Assembly (NCBI RefSeq): GCF_004299445.1
Contig: NZ_SCTC01000070.1
Coordinates: 1-55,536 of the forward strand
Origin: Phenylobacterium sp.
GTDB lineage: Bacteria > Pseudomonadota > Alphaproteobacteria > Caulobacterales > Caulobacteraceae
Length of the DNA: 55,536 nt
Reading direction: 5' to 3'
Below the pieces are notes generated by a model that worked only from the letters and a program-made list of their open reading frames with translations, was not told the origin of the DNA and did not search any database. Positions 8,458 through 17,238 of this stretch are shown here, piece after piece (the stretch's first letter is position 1; every line of letters begins with the position of its first letter). The translations under genes were made by a program, and so were the position numbers.

Positions 8458-8952
8458 TCAGGCCGGGATGAATTTCAGCGCCAGGCCGTTGTTGCAGTAG
8501 CGGAGGCCCGTGGGGCGCGGGCCGTCTTCGAAGACGTGGCCCTGGTGGCCCAGGCACTGGGCGCAGTGGTACTCGGTGCGCGCGACGCCGATCTTGTAGT
8601 CGGTCTTGGTGCCGACGGCGCCCGGCAAGGCGCGGTAGAAGCTGGGCCAGCCGGTGCCGCTCTCGAACTTCGTCTCGGACTTGAACAGCGGCAGGGCGCA
8701 GCCGAGGCAGACGAACGTCCCCTTGCGCTTTTCCTTGTTGAGCGGGCTGGTTCCCGGACGCTCGGTCGCCTCCTGGCGCAGCACGGCGTAGCTGTCCTGC
8801 GGCAGCCGCTTCTTCCATTCGGCGTCGGTGATCTTGCGGAACGGCGAGTTGGCGTACGCGTCTTTGGCGGCGGCCAGGGACGTGGCCGGGGCGCCCAGGG
8901 CCAGGGCGGAGACGGCGGCCAGGAAGCCGCGGCGGTCGAGAAGCGTGTTCAT
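8458..8952 (-). CDS. msrB: Exported peptide-methionine (R)-S-oxide reductase
   Basis: 164 residues. MsrB reduces methionine-R-sulfoxide in proteins. The family motifs are present: GTGWPSF, the two zinc pairs CLGC and CAQC, GHQGHVFEDGP, and the catalytic cysteine in RYCNNG near the C-terminus. The N-terminus has a twin arginine (DRRGFLAAV) followed by a hydrophobic stretch and an alanine-rich cleavage region, so it is probably a Tat-exported periplasmic form rather than the usual cytosolic one. I chose the ATG at 8952 because it places this signal at the start. Its stop is close to the convergent terminator of the padR operon. Confidence 0.94.
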   Translation of the reverse strand: MNTLLDRRGFLAAVSALALGAPATSLAAAKDAYANSPFRKITDAEWKKRLPQDSYAVLRQEATERPGTSPLNKEKRKGTFVCLGCALPLFKSETKFESGTGWPSFYRALPGAVGTKTDYKIGVARTEYHCAQCLGHQGHVFEDGPRPTGLRYCNNGLALKFIPA

Positions 8953-9025
8953 GACGCGATTACGCACGACGAAGGGCGGCGGTTTCAAGTCCGTCCTGGG
9001 CATGGAACCGATAACAGCCGCTGCG

Positions 9026-9469
9026 CTAGGCCGATGGCCCGTCCCATACGTAGCGGACGTCTGGAGTCTTCTCCTCGTTGCCCGAGCCGTCGGTGAACTC
9101 GACGGCGCGGAACCCGCGAGACTCGTAGAACGCCCGGGCGCGGGCGTTCTGCTGGAAGGTCCAGAGCTGTCGCGAGCCCCCTTCGGCCAGCACCGACTCG
9201 AGTAGCCGCGCCCCGACGCCACGGCCGTGGTGGTCAGGATGGACATAGAGCTGGTCGATCCAGCCCTCCGAGCAGGCGATGTAGCCGCACGCTTCGCCGT
9301 CTGCTTCCGCGACCGTGACCCGGTGGGCCGGCAGCACAGTCCCGGACATCCAGACGGCCGCCTCCTCGACCGTGTGGAGCTGAGGCAGGAAGGCGAGCGT
9401 CCGCATCGCCAGGATATGGATGGCTGCGAGGGCCGGCGCGTCGTCAGGCGTCGCCGGCCGCAGGATCAC
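9026..9469 (-). CDS. GNAT-family N-acetyltransferase
   Basis: 147 residues. The GNAT fold is clear: an N-terminal LRPATPDDAPALAAI, the acetyl-CoA loop in YVHPDHHGRGVGARLLE, and the C-terminal NARARAFYESRGF. Substrate unknown. The start is the GTG at 9469, which overlaps the argC stop as GTGA, so it is translationally coupled to argC and likely co-transcribed. That context might suggest an arginine-pathway or general detoxifying role, but the sequence does not decide this. Confidence 0.88.
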   Translation of the reverse strand: MILRPATPDDAPALAAIHILAMRTLAFLPQLHTVEEAAVWMSGTVLPAHRVTVAEADGEACGYIACSEGWIDQLYVHPDHHGRGVGARLLESVLAEGGSRQLWTFQQNARARAFYESRGFRAVEFTDGSGNEEKTPDVRYVWDGPSA

Positions 9470-10446
9470 AGGCCCTCGCCTTCCGGCAGGCCCAGCATCA
9501 GGTTGAGGCTCTGCACCGCCGCGCCCGAGGCGCCCTTGCCCAGGTTGTCCAGCAGGGCGACCAGGCGGGCCTGGCTGCCGTCGGCGTTCCCGAACACGAA
9601 CAGGCGCATCTTGTTGGTGCCGTTCAGCGCCTGGGGATCCAGCGCCTGGACGTAGCCGCCGGCCCCGGCGCGGGTCTTGGCGAGCTCGGCGCACTCCATC
9701 CCGCTGGCGACCTGGACGAAGGCCTCGCCGGCGTAGGCGGCCTCGAGCGCCACGTGCAGGTCGGCGGGCGACGGCTTGCCGGGCATCGCCCAGAGCTGAA
9801 GCGGCACCTCGACCAGCATCCCCTGGGCGTAGCGGCCGACCGACGGCGCGAACACCGGGTGGTGGCTGATGCCCGTGTGGATCTTCATCTCGGGCAGATG
9901 CTTGTGGACGAGCGAATAGCCGTAGGCGCGGAAGGCGTCGTTGGTGTCGGCCGGCGGCGCGTTGTCCTCGAACTCGGCGATCAGGCCCTTGCCGCCGCCC
10001 GAGTAGCCCGAGATGGCGTTCACGGTCAGCGGGAAGTCGGCCGGGATCAGGCCCGCGGCCACCAGCGGACGCACCAGGCCGATGAAGCCGGTGGGATAGC
10101 AGCCGGGGTTCGACACCCGCGTGGCGTTGCGCACCGCGTCGCGCTGGGTGGGCGACATCTCGGGGAAGCCATAGGTCCAGCCCGGCGCCGTCCGGAAGGC
10201 GGTGGAGGCGTCGATCACCTTGACCTTGTTGGACGACAGCATCGACACGGCCTCACGCGAGGCGTCGTCGGGCAGGCACAGCACCACGGCGTCGGCGGCG
10301 TTCAGCAGCTCGCGGCGCGCCTCGGGGTCCTTGCGCCGCGCAGGATCGATCGAGAGCACCTCGAGATCGGCGCGCCTGGCCAGCCGGTCGCGGATCTGGA
10401 GCCCCGTGGTGCCGGCTTCGCCGTCGATGAAGATCGTGTGGGTCAT
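9466..10446 (-). CDS. argC: N-acetyl-gamma-glutamyl-phosphate reductase (type 2)
   Basis: 326 residues. It makes N-acetyl-glutamate semialdehyde in arginine synthesis, with NADPH. The N-terminal motif FIDGEAGTTGLQIRDRL is typical of the shorter ArgC type 2, and the catalytic cysteine is C116 in SNPGCYPTG. I use the ATG at 10446; an in-frame extension upstream runs into a repeat and lacks homology. It sits downstream of rpsI but is separated by a strong terminator and a repeat, so it must have its own promoter in the 10447-10560 interval. Confidence 0.95.
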   Translation of the reverse strand: MTHTIFIDGEAGTTGLQIRDRLARRADLEVLSIDPARRKDPEARRELLNAADAVVLCLPDDASREAVSMLSSNKVKVIDASTAFRTAPGWTYGFPEMSPTQRDAVRNATRVSNPGCYPTGFIGLVRPLVAAGLIPADFPLTVNAISGYSGGGKGLIAEFEDNAPPADTNDAFRAYGYSLVHKHLPEMKIHTGISHHPVFAPSVGRYAQGMLVEVPLQLWAMPGKPSPADLHVALEAAYAGEAFVQVASGMECAELAKTRAGAGGYVQALDPQALNGTNKMRLFVFGNADGSQARLVALLDNLGKGASGAAVQSLNLMLGLPEGEGL

Positions 10447-10482
10447 CGTGGTCCCCAAGTGCGGGCCAAAGCCCCGATACTC

Positions 10483-10561
10483 AACCGCAGAGATCGCAGA
10501 GATACGCGGAGATCTCGTGATCGCCCCCGACACTCTGCGTGTCTCCGCGATCTCTGCGGTT
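10483..10561. repeat. CGCAGAGA-type interspersed palindromic repeat
   Basis: Perfect 15-base inverted arms (AACCGCAGAGATCGC at 10483-10497 and its complement at 10547-10561) enclose further CGCAGAGA/CGCGGAGA units and their complements. It lies between the rpsI terminator and argC. Repeats on the theme CTCTGCG(T)CTCTGCGGTT are, from general knowledge, scattered in many bacterial genomes. Only one copy is visible here. It may overlap the argC promoter. Confidence 0.65.
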
Positions 10562-10597
10562 CAAATGAAAAGGGCGCTTCGGTTGCCCGAAGCGCCC
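10561..10597 (-). terminator. Intrinsic terminator of rplM-rpsI
   Basis: On the minus strand an 11-bp stem (GGGCGCTTCGG/CCGAAGCGCCC, loop of 4) is followed by TTTTCATTT. It lies 32 bases after the rpsI stop. Confidence 0.85.
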
Positions 10598-10628
10598 CTT
10601 CCGCAAACGCGAGTTTTCGCGGCGCGGA

Positions 10629-11120
10629 TTAGCGCTTCGAGAACTGGAAGCTGCGTCGGGCCTTGGCCTTGCCGTACTTCTTCCGCTCCACGACGCGGGG
10701 GTCGCGGGTCAGGAGGCCGTGCGGCTTCAGCACGGCGCGCAGGCCGGGCTCGTAATAGGTCAGGGCCTTGGAGATGGCGTGGCGAACGGCGCCCGCCTGA
10801 CCCGAAAGGCCCGAGCCTTCCACGGTGGCGATGACGTCGAACTGGCCGGCGCGATCCGTCAGTTCCATCGGCTGGGCGATCATCATGCGCAGCACCGGAC
10901 GCGCGAAGTAGATCGACTGGTCACGGCCGTTGATGGTGATCGTGCCCTTGCCCGGCTTGATCCAGACGCGGGCGACCGCGTTCTTCCGCTTGCCGGTCGC
11001 GTAGGCGCGGCCCTGGGCGTCGACCTTGCGTTCGTGCACCGGGGCTTCCGCCTGGGTGCCCATGCCCTTCAGGGCGTCGAAGCCGGTGGCGACTTCGGTC
11101 GGCTTTTCAGCTTCGCTCAT
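10629..11120 (-). CDS. rpsI: 30S ribosomal protein S9
   Basis: 163 residues. Bacterial S9 is about 130; here a 25-30-residue N-terminal extension precedes the conserved [19 protein letters not shown] core. Extensions of this kind are usual in alphaproteobacteria. The C-terminal tail [18 protein letters not shown] is the conserved basic end that reaches the P-site tRNA. The start ATG shares one base with the rplM stop (TAATG), the classical rplM-rpsI coupling. A terminator follows. Confidence 0.98.
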   Translation of the reverse strand: MSEAEKPTEVATGFDALKGMGTQAEAPVHERKVDAQGRAYATGKRKNAVARVWIKPGKGTITINGRDQSIYFARPVLRMMIAQPMELTDRAGQFDVIATVEGSGLSGQAGAVRHAISKALTYYEPGLRAVLKPHGLLTRDPRVVERKKYGKAKARRSFQFSKR

Positions 11121-11596
11121 TACGCGCTCCGCACGTTCTTGGCGTTCAGGTCGGCGAACGCGATGGTCTCGGGATTTTGCGCCGCGTGCGGGTGCTCGGG
11201 AGCATTGTAGATGCGCAGGTGGGTCAGCTGCTTGCGGGCCAGCGGGCTCTCCTTGGGGAGCATGCGCTCGACGGCCTTCTGCAGGACGCGCTCGGGATAC
11301 TTGCCGGCCAGGATCTGGGCCGGGGTCCGCTGCTTCACGCCGCCCGGGTGGCCGGTGTGCCAGTAGTAGACCTCGTCGGTGGCCTTCTTGCCCGTGAACT
11401 TCACCTTGTGGGCGTTCACGACGACGACGAAGTCGCCGCAGTCGACGTGCGGGGTGTAGTCAGGGCGATGCTTGCCGCGAAGACGCATGGCGATGAACGA
11501 AGCCAGACGGCCGACAACGGCGTCCTGAGCGTCGATCACGATCCACTTCTTCTCGACCTCGGCGGGCTTCAGCGAAGCCGTAGTGCTCTTCAGCAT
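11120..11596 (-). CDS. rplM: 50S ribosomal protein L13
   Basis: 158 residues, normal for alphaproteobacterial L13. Visible signatures are [16 protein letters not shown] and the conserved [20 protein letters not shown], then [16 protein letters not shown]. An early assembly protein of the large subunit. The ATG at 11596 is chosen by alignment; a 21-residue in-frame extension has no family support. It is first in the rplM-rpsI operon and preceded by a good sigma-70-like promoter. Confidence 0.98.
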   Translation of the reverse strand: MLKSTTASLKPAEVEKKWIVIDAQDAVVGRLASFIAMRLRGKHRPDYTPHVDCGDFVVVVNAHKVKFTGKKATDEVYYWHTGHPGGVKQRTPAQILAGKYPERVLQKAVERMLPKESPLARKQLTHLRIYNAPEHPHAAQNPETIAFADLNAKNVRSA

Positions 11597-11656
11597 GAGG
11601 GACGATCCAATAGAACGAATGCGGGTTCGCTGGACGCGGCCCGACGTGAGGCGCGG

Positions 11657-11685
11657 CATATGCCGAAAAGGGATCGCCCTGTCAA
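11657..11685 (-). promoter_or_regulatory. Sigma-70-type promoter of rplM-rpsI
   Basis: Read on the minus strand, TTGACA (11685-11680) and CATATG (11662-11657) are separated by exactly 17 bases, about 60 bases upstream of the rplM start. The -35 is a perfect consensus and the -10 a moderate one. Confidence 0.65.
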
Positions 11686-11785
11686 TGCGCTACGACGCGC
11701 ATGAAATGCGACATCCCATTGTTTTAACACGATAATCTCATAACGGTAATATAATACCGCGTCTTTTCCGCCCGGTTTCGCCCCC

Positions 11786-12817
11786 TCAGACGCGGCGGAC
11801 ACGCCAGGCGAAGGCCACCGCGAGCATCAGGACCAGGGCGGCGGCCAGTTGATGGGCGATGGAGAGTCCCACCGGCGCGCGCATCACCAGGGTGACGACA
11901 CCGAGGATCGCCTGGAGGCCGACGGCGGCGGCCACCGCGACCGCCAGGAGCTTGGATTCCCGCGCCAGGTAGGTGGAGCGCCAGGCGAAAAACCCCATCG
12001 CCAGCGCTGCGCCGGTCAGGAGGTAGGCCACGATCCGGTGATTGAACTGCACCGCGCCCTGGCTGTGAGCGAGCGTGGCCCAGAGGTTGGCGCCAAGGTA
12101 GTCGTCGGGGATCAGCGCCCCGTTCATCAGCGGCCAGTCGTTGTAGATCAGCCCGGCGTCGTTGCCGGCCACCAGCGCGCCCAGCAGCACCTGCAGATAG
12201 ATGAGGCCCAGCAGCGCCGCGGCGCGCCGGCCCCAAGGACTGGGCAGCGTCTGACGGGCCGTGCCGGCCCAGGCGTCGAACGCGGTCCACATCACAAGGC
12301 CCAGCAGCGCGAACGCCAGCCCCAGGTGGACCATCAAGCGCTCCGGCGCGACCGAGACGCGGTGGGTCAGCCCGCTGGCCACCATCCACCAGCCGACAGC
12401 GCCCTGCAGCCCACCCAGGAGGAAGATGCCGCCCAGGCGCAGGAACAGCCGTCGCGGCAGCTGCCGCCGGATGGCGAACCATGCGAACGGCACGAAGAAC
12501 ACCAGGCCGACCAGGCGGCCCAGCAGCCGGTGCGACCACTCCCACCAGTAGATGGTCTGGAACTCCGCCATGGTCATGCCGGCGTTCAGCTGGCTGTACT
12601 GCGGAATCTGTTTGTAGAGGTCGAACTCGGCCTGCCAGTCGGCTTCCGACAGCGGCGGCAGCGCGCCGGTGACCGGCTTCCACTCGGTGATCGAGAGCCC
12701 CGAGTCCGTCAGGCGCGTGGCGCCGCCGACAATCACCATGGCGAGCACCATGGCGGCCACGACGAACAGCCAGATGGCGACAGGCTTGGAACGGTCCGAA
12801 CTCAGGAACGAAATCAT
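11786..12817 (-). CDS. ctaA: Heme A synthase (CtaA/COX15)
   Basis: 343 residues, a polytopic inner-membrane protein with about eight hydrophobic segments. It oxidises heme O to heme A for cytochrome aa3 oxidase. The family signatures are [23 protein letters not shown] near the N-terminus and [11 protein letters not shown] with a heme-ligand histidine. NHRIVAYLL and [12 protein letters not shown] carry the later conserved histidines. It ends about 100 bases before the rplM promoter region. Divergent from the DUF2842 gene. Confidence 0.96.
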   Translation of the reverse strand: MISFLSSDRSKPVAIWLFVVAAMVLAMVIVGGATRLTDSGLSITEWKPVTGALPPLSEADWQAEFDLYKQIPQYSQLNAGMTMAEFQTIYWWEWSHRLLGRLVGLVFFVPFAWFAIRRQLPRRLFLRLGGIFLLGGLQGAVGWWMVASGLTHRVSVAPERLMVHLGLAFALLGLVMWTAFDAWAGTARQTLPSPWGRRAAALLGLIYLQVLLGALVAGNDAGLIYNDWPLMNGALIPDDYLGANLWATLAHSQGAVQFNHRIVAYLLTGAALAMGFFAWRSTYLARESKLLAVAVAAAVGLQAILGVVTLVMRAPVGLSIAHQLAAALVLMLAVAFAWRVRRV

Positions 12818-12908
12818 GGTGTCGCGATTGGCGCAGCTTTCCGGCCGAACTTTGGCCGCGGTCCTTTAGCGGGCTTACGCGCCGACGCCCAGCGCTCTAT
12901 GAGGAGGC

Positions 12909-13106
12909 ATGTCTCCCCGCCTGCGCAAATTCCTGGGAATGATCGCGATCCTCGCGTTTCTCGTCGCCTACAGCGTCACCGTCGTCCTGGTGGGCGACAT
13001 GGTGCCCAAGCATTGGGCGGCCCAGGCGCTGTATTACGGCGTCTTCGGGACGGCCTGGGGCGTGCCGCTGTTCCCGCTGATCCGGTGGATGAACCGCGAA
13101 GGCTGA
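12909..13106 (+). CDS. DUF2842 small membrane protein
   Basis: 65 residues with two hydrophobic helices (about 9-30 and 40-57) and the conserved ending FPLIRWMNRE, matching the DUF2842 family of alphaproteobacteria. Function unknown. It sits divergently next to ctaA with about 90 bases between starts, so the two may share a control region; a link to respiratory-chain assembly is only a guess. Confidence 0.8.
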   Translation: MSPRLRKFLGMIAILAFLVAYSVTVVLVGDMVPKHWAAQALYYGVFGTAWGVPLFPLIRWMNREG

Positions 13107-13140
13107 CCTAAGCTGGGCCTCCGTGTTCTCCGGAGGCTCC

Positions 13141-14070
13141 ATGACGCGCCTGCTGATCGCCCTCGCCGTCCTCCTGCTCGCGCCCCTGCCCGCGCTGGCC
13201 GCCCAGGTGGGCAAGCTGAAGGTCACCGTGCTGTCGACCATGATGGCCGACCAGGGCATCGGCGAGTGGGGCTATGCGGCCCTGGTCGAGGTGGACGGCC
13301 GGAAGATCCTCTACGACACCGGCGCGCGGCCCGAGACGGTGCTGGCCAACGCCCGCGATCTGAAGGTGGACCTGACCGGGATCGAGGACGTGGTGCTGAG
13401 CCACCACCACGGCGATCACACCGGCGGCTTCCTGGTGCTGCGCAAGGCGCTGGCGGCGGGCAACCCCAAGGCGCTGAGCCGCGTGCACGTGGCCGAAGGC
13501 TTCTTCGAAGGCGGATCCCAGGGATTCCGGCCCGAGACCGCGACGTTCAAGGCGGCCGTGGAGGCGAGCGGCGCGACCTTTGTGGTCCACAAGAGCGCAG
13601 AAGAGCTGCTGCCCGGCGTCTGGCTGACCGGCCCCGTGCCGCGCGAAACCGACGAGAAGAACTTCCCCGTCGGCTGGAAGCTGGCCAGCGGCGCCGAGGA
13701 CAACGTGCCCGAGGACATGGCCATGGTGTTCGACACCGCCGACGGCGTGGTCGCGCTGACGGGCTGCGGCCATGCCGGCGTCATCAACATCACCCGCCGC
13801 GCCCGCGCGCTGGCCGGCGGCAAGCCGATGCTGGCCCTGATCGGCGGCCTGCACACCTTCGGCCTGAACGATGCGCGGCTGGACTGGACCGGGGCCGAAC
13901 TGAAGACGGCGGGCGTGAAGTTCATGCTGCTGGGCCACTGCACCGGCATCGAGGCCACGATGCGCCTGCGGACCGCCACGGGGCTGACGCGCCGCACGGC
14001 GGCCTATGGCGCGACCGGGGCGACGTTCGAGCTGGGCTCGGGGATCAACGCGCGGGCGATCGCGGGGTAG
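13141..14070 (+). CDS. Exported metallo-beta-lactamase-fold hydrolase
   Basis: 309 residues with a cleavable signal peptide (MTRLLIALAVLLLAPLPALAA). The metal site is clear: SHHHGDHTGG, then TGCGHAGVIN, then GGLHTFG and a late HCTG. This arrangement matches COG1237, the group that contains dihydropterin-ribosyl-aminobenzene-phosphate-synthase-like enzymes; a periplasmic member would not act in pterin synthesis, so the substrate is unknown. The ATG at 13141 is preceded by a good GGAGG; an ATG six codons earlier would shift the signal peptide. It stands alone, 34 bases after the DUF2842 gene. Confidence 0.86.
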   Translation: MTRLLIALAVLLLAPLPALAAQVGKLKVTVLSTMMADQGIGEWGYAALVEVDGRKILYDTGARPETVLANARDLKVDLTGIEDVVLSHHHGDHTGGFLVLRKALAAGNPKALSRVHVAEGFFEGGSQGFRPETATFKAAVEASGATFVVHKSAEELLPGVWLTGPVPRETDEKNFPVGWKLASGAEDNVPEDMAMVFDTADGVVALTGCGHAGVINITRRARALAGGKPMLALIGGLHTFGLNDARLDWTGAELKTAGVKFMLLGHCTGIEATMRLRTATGLTRRTAAYGATGATFELGSGINARAIAG

Positions 14071-14153
14071 CGGGGCGACCGGGCGGCGCGGCAAACTTTC
14101 CCGTTGCCCTCATTCCCGGTTCCGCTAGAAGACGCCCCTCGCCGCTGGGCCGA

Positions 14154-14230
<77 letters not shown>

Positions 14231-14315
14231 GCGTCCGGCGGCGAGATTTCCTGGATCGCAGACGGCAATGCGCGCGGCGAGGCGCCCGGCGGCCCTGCGC
14301 GCAAACGGATCGGGT

Positions 14316-14726
14316 TCAGCCCTTGAGCAGGCCGTCCAGGCGGGCCTTGGCGGTCTCGAGGTCGCGCAGGGCTTCGAGAAGGGCGGTCTTGTCGCCCGTG
14401 GGCTTCGCAGGCTTGGGCGCCGGCGCCGGCTTCTCCGCGGGCGACGCGACCGCCGTCCCCTCGCCTGCCGCCACCAGACGCTTCACGCCCTGCTCGCGAT
14501 GGAGCTTCTGGACGCCCTTGATGGTGTAGCCCTCGTCGTGCAGCAGGCGGCGCACGCCGCGCAGCACCGCGATGTCGGAGGGGCGGTAGAAGCGCCGTCC
14601 ACCGGCGCGCTTCATCGGCTTGATGAAGGTGAACTTGGTTTCCCAGAACCGGAGCACATGCTGGGGCACATGAAGCTCATCCGCCGCTTCGGAAATCGTA
14701 CGGAAAGCGTCGGGCCCCTTGGCCAC
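14316..14726 (-). CDS. MerR-family regulator
   Basis: 136 residues. The N-terminal MerR helix-turn-helix is visible ([25 protein letters not shown], then [28 protein letters not shown]). The C-terminus is an alanine/proline/lysine linker and a short coiled-coil helix ([19 protein letters not shown]). There are no cysteine metal or drug-binding signatures. The start is a GTG at 14726. It lies 15 bases after ihfA on the same strand. Alphaproteobacteria often keep this MerR-like gene beside ihfA, but its target is not known to me. Confidence 0.88.
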   Translation of the reverse strand: MAKGPDAFRTISEAADELHVPQHVLRFWETKFTFIKPMKRAGGRRFYRPSDIAVLRGVRRLLHDEGYTIKGVQKLHREQGVKRLVAAGEGTAVASPAEKPAPAPKPAKPTGDKTALLEALRDLETAKARLDGLLKG

Positions 14727-14741
14727 CGGACTACACGGCCC

Positions 14742-15044
14742 CTACCGCGACAACGCGCGGTCGACGCGAGCCTTCATCACTTGCGACGCCCGGAAACCGA
14801 TCACGCGGCGCGGATCGATCGCGGCCGGTTCGCCGGTCTTGGGATTGCGGCCCATGCGGGCCCGCTTGGCCCGGACCTGAAACACGCCGAAGCCCGAAAG
14901 CTTGACCTGCTCGCCCTTCTCCAGGGCCACGCACATCAGTTCGAGCACGCGTTCGACCAGCTCTGAGCAATCCTGGCGGGTCAGGCCCACCTGCTCGTGC
15001 ACGGCCTCGCACAGATCCGCCCGTGTGACGGTCGCTCCCTTCAT
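14742..15044 (-). CDS. ihfA: Integration host factor, alpha subunit
   Basis: 100 residues from the ATG at 15044, the usual length of alphaproteobacterial IHF-alpha. It is a DNA-bending nucleoid protein acting as a heterodimer with IHF-beta. The HU/IHF signature GFGVFQVRAKRARMGRNPKTGEP (positions 47 to about 69) includes the proline that intercalates into DNA. An ATG at 15077 is also in frame and has an AGGA nearby, so the protein could be 11 residues longer. It lies between fabH and the MerR gene on the same strand. Confidence 0.95.
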   Translation of the reverse strand: MKGATVTRADLCEAVHEQVGLTRQDCSELVERVLELMCVALEKGEQVKLSGFGVFQVRAKRARMGRNPKTGEPAAIDPRRVIGFRASQVMKARVDRALSR

Positions 15045-15144
15045 GATCGCCCTGGTCCCCGCCGCCACGTCGTTCATGGTTCCTGATTGTCCTATTGTCA
15101 CAAAGACTTCAAGTCACGCTTTACAGCTTATGCCTAAGCGATCG

Positions 15145-16125
15145 TCAAAGACGCAGGACGCAGGCGCCCCAGGTCAATCCGCCGCCCATGGCCTCCAGGA
15201 GCAGCAACTGTCCGGGGCGAATGCGACCGTCCTTCAGGCCCTGGTCCAGCGCAAGCGGAATCGAGGCCGCCGAGGTGTTCGCGTGTTCGGCCACGGTCGA
15301 GATCACCTTGGCCTCGTCGATGCCCAGCCGCCGCGCCACGCCCTCCAGGATCCGCTGGTTGGCCTGGTGCGGGATGAACCAGTCGACGCTGGGCACATCG
15401 ACGCCCGCGTTGGCGGCCGCGGCGACGACCGCCTCGGAGATGTTGACCACCGCGTGGCGGAACACCTGATTGCCCTGCATGCGCAGGTAGCCGGTCTGGC
15501 GATTGGTCGAGACGCCGCCGTCGACGTACAGCAGCTCCTGCTTCGTGCCGTCGGCCCGCAGCGCCCACCCCAGCAGGCCGCGGTCGGCCGTCGTGCCGTC
15601 GCCCTCGCCGGGTTCGACGACGACGGCCCCGGCCCCGTCGCCGAACAGCACGCAGGTGCCGCGGTCGGTCCAGTCCATCAGCCGGGTCATGGTCTCGGCG
15701 CCGATGACCAGGGCGCACTTGCTGCGACCGCGGGCCGTGAAGCCGTCGGCGACCGACAGGGCGTAGACGAAGCCCGAGCAGACCGCCTGGACGTCGAAGG
15801 CGATGCCGATGGGGCAACCCAGCTTGCGCTGGACGATGGTGGCCACGGCGGGGAACGTGAGGTCGGGCGTGGTGGTGGCCACGATGATCAGGTCGACGTC
15901 GTCCGGCGTGCGGCCGGCCGCCTCCAGGGCGCGTCTCGCCGCCTCGACGGCCAGATCGGAGACCGGCGTGCCGTCGTCCGCCTGGCGGCGCTGGCGGATA
16001 CCGGTGCGTTCGCGGATCCATTCGTCGGAGGTGTCGACCAGTTTCGACAGCTCGTCGTTCGTGACGATCCGATCGGGCAGATAGCCGCCGACCCCAGTGA
16101 CGACGCTACGCAGGACTTTGGACAC
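15145..16125 (-). CDS. fabH: Beta-ketoacyl-ACP synthase III
   Basis: 326 residues. It condenses acetyl-CoA with malonyl-ACP to start fatty acid synthesis. The catalytic triad is visible: Cys in AVCSGFVYAL, His in FIPHQANQRIL, and Asn in EHANTSAASIPLAL. I chose the GTG at 16125 (VSKVLRSVVTG) because GGAG lies 9 bases upstream and it follows the plsX stop by one base; an earlier ATG at 16167 would overlap plsX. It forms the conserved plsX-fabH lipid pair. Confidence 0.97.
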   Translation of the reverse strand: MSKVLRSVVTGVGGYLPDRIVTNDELSKLVDTSDEWIRERTGIRQRRQADDGTPVSDLAVEAARRALEAAGRTPDDVDLIIVATTTPDLTFPAVATIVQRKLGCPIGIAFDVQAVCSGFVYALSVADGFTARGRSKCALVIGAETMTRLMDWTDRGTCVLFGDGAGAVVVEPGEGDGTTADRGLLGWALRADGTKQELLYVDGGVSTNRQTGYLRMQGNQVFRHAVVNISEAVVAAAANAGVDVPSVDWFIPHQANQRILEGVARRLGIDEAKVISTVAEHANTSAASIPLALDQGLKDGRIRPGQLLLLEAMGGGLTWGACVLRL

Positions 16126-16126
16126 T

Positions 16127-17179
16127 TCAGGCGGCTCCATCCGCGGCGGAGGGGCCCGCATCGGCAAGCGCGGCGGGAAGCCGCCTCATATTCCGTTCGA
16201 TCTCGGAGGCAAACCCGCTTTGCGCCACATCGGCCGCGGCGCGGATGGCTTTTGCGAAGTCGCGCTCGTCGGCGCCGCCATGACATTTCAGCACCAGACC
16301 GTTCAGACCGAGCAGCGGCGCGGCCGGCGGCGGGCTGATCCTGTCGCGGAACTGGCGCAGCGAACTGCGGGCCAGCACGAAGCCCGCCTTCGTCATCAGG
16401 TCACGGCCCAGCGCGGCGCGGAGCTCGCTGTACATAAACCTGGCCGCGCCCTCCATGGCCTTGAGGGAAACGTTCCCCGTGAAGCCATCGGTCACGACCA
16501 CCTGGACCGTGCCGGCGGTGAGGTCGTCGCCCTCGACGAAGCCCTTGTAGTCGAGGTCGATGCCGCCTTCGCGGAGGATGCGGTTGGCCTCGCGGACCTC
16601 CTCGTGGCCCTTCATTTCCTCGGAGCCGACGTTGAGCAGGCCCACGGACGGACGCGCCACGCCGTGCGCTGCGCGATGGTAGGCCTCGCCCATGATCGCG
16701 AACTCGACCAACCGTCCGGCGTCGCAGTCCACGTTGGCGCCGACGTCCAGGAAGGTGGTGACACCGCTGGCGTGCGGGATCGAGGCCACCAGAGCGGGGC
16801 GGTCCAGGTCGGCGCTCATCCGCAGGATCAGCTTGGAGATGGCCATCAGCGCGCCGGTGTTGCCGGCCGAGACAGCCGCGACCGCCGCGCCGTCGCGGAT
16901 CGCCTCGACGGCGTTCCACATGGACGAGCCCTTGCCCCGGCGCATGGCCTGGGCCGGCTTCTCGTCCATCGCGATGACCTTGTCGGCATGGCGCACCTCG
17001 CACCGCTGCGCCAGCAGGGGGTGCTTGGCGAGATGCGGCTTCAGGACGGCTTCGTCGCCATGCAGGAGCAGACGGACCTGGGGGTTGTCGGCCAGCGCCT
17101 GAGCACAGGCGGGTACGACCACACTCGCCCCGTGGTCGCCGCCCATGGCGTCGACCGAGATAACCAGCGGCTGGCTCAA
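16127..17179 (-). CDS. plsX: Phosphate acyltransferase PlsX
   Basis: 350 residues. It converts acyl-ACP to acyl-phosphate for phospholipid synthesis. The N-terminal VISVDAMGGDHGASVVVPA and the later AVSAGNTGALM and VVTDGFTGNVSLKAMEG are family signatures. The order DUF177, plsX, fabH resembles the widespread yceD-rpmF-plsX-fabH cluster, but the rpmF gene (ribosomal protein L32) is absent here, as is usual in alphaproteobacteria. Its stop is one base from the fabH start, so translation is probably coupled. Confidence 0.97.
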   Translation of the reverse strand: MSQPLVISVDAMGGDHGASVVVPACAQALADNPQVRLLLHGDEAVLKPHLAKHPLLAQRCEVRHADKVIAMDEKPAQAMRRGKGSSMWNAVEAIRDGAAVAAVSAGNTGALMAISKLILRMSADLDRPALVASIPHASGVTTFLDVGANVDCDAGRLVEFAIMGEAYHRAAHGVARPSVGLLNVGSEEMKGHEEVREANRILREGGIDLDYKGFVEGDDLTAGTVQVVVTDGFTGNVSLKAMEGAARFMYSELRAALGRDLMTKAGFVLARSSLRQFRDRISPPPAAPLLGLNGLVLKCHGGADERDFAKAIRAAADVAQSGFASEIERNMRRLPAALADAGPSAADGAA

Positions 17180-17238
17180 GTGAAGTCCGTCCCCAGAGGA
17201 TTCGCCGCGACCTTAGCGGGACGTGGTCGCAGTGGAAA

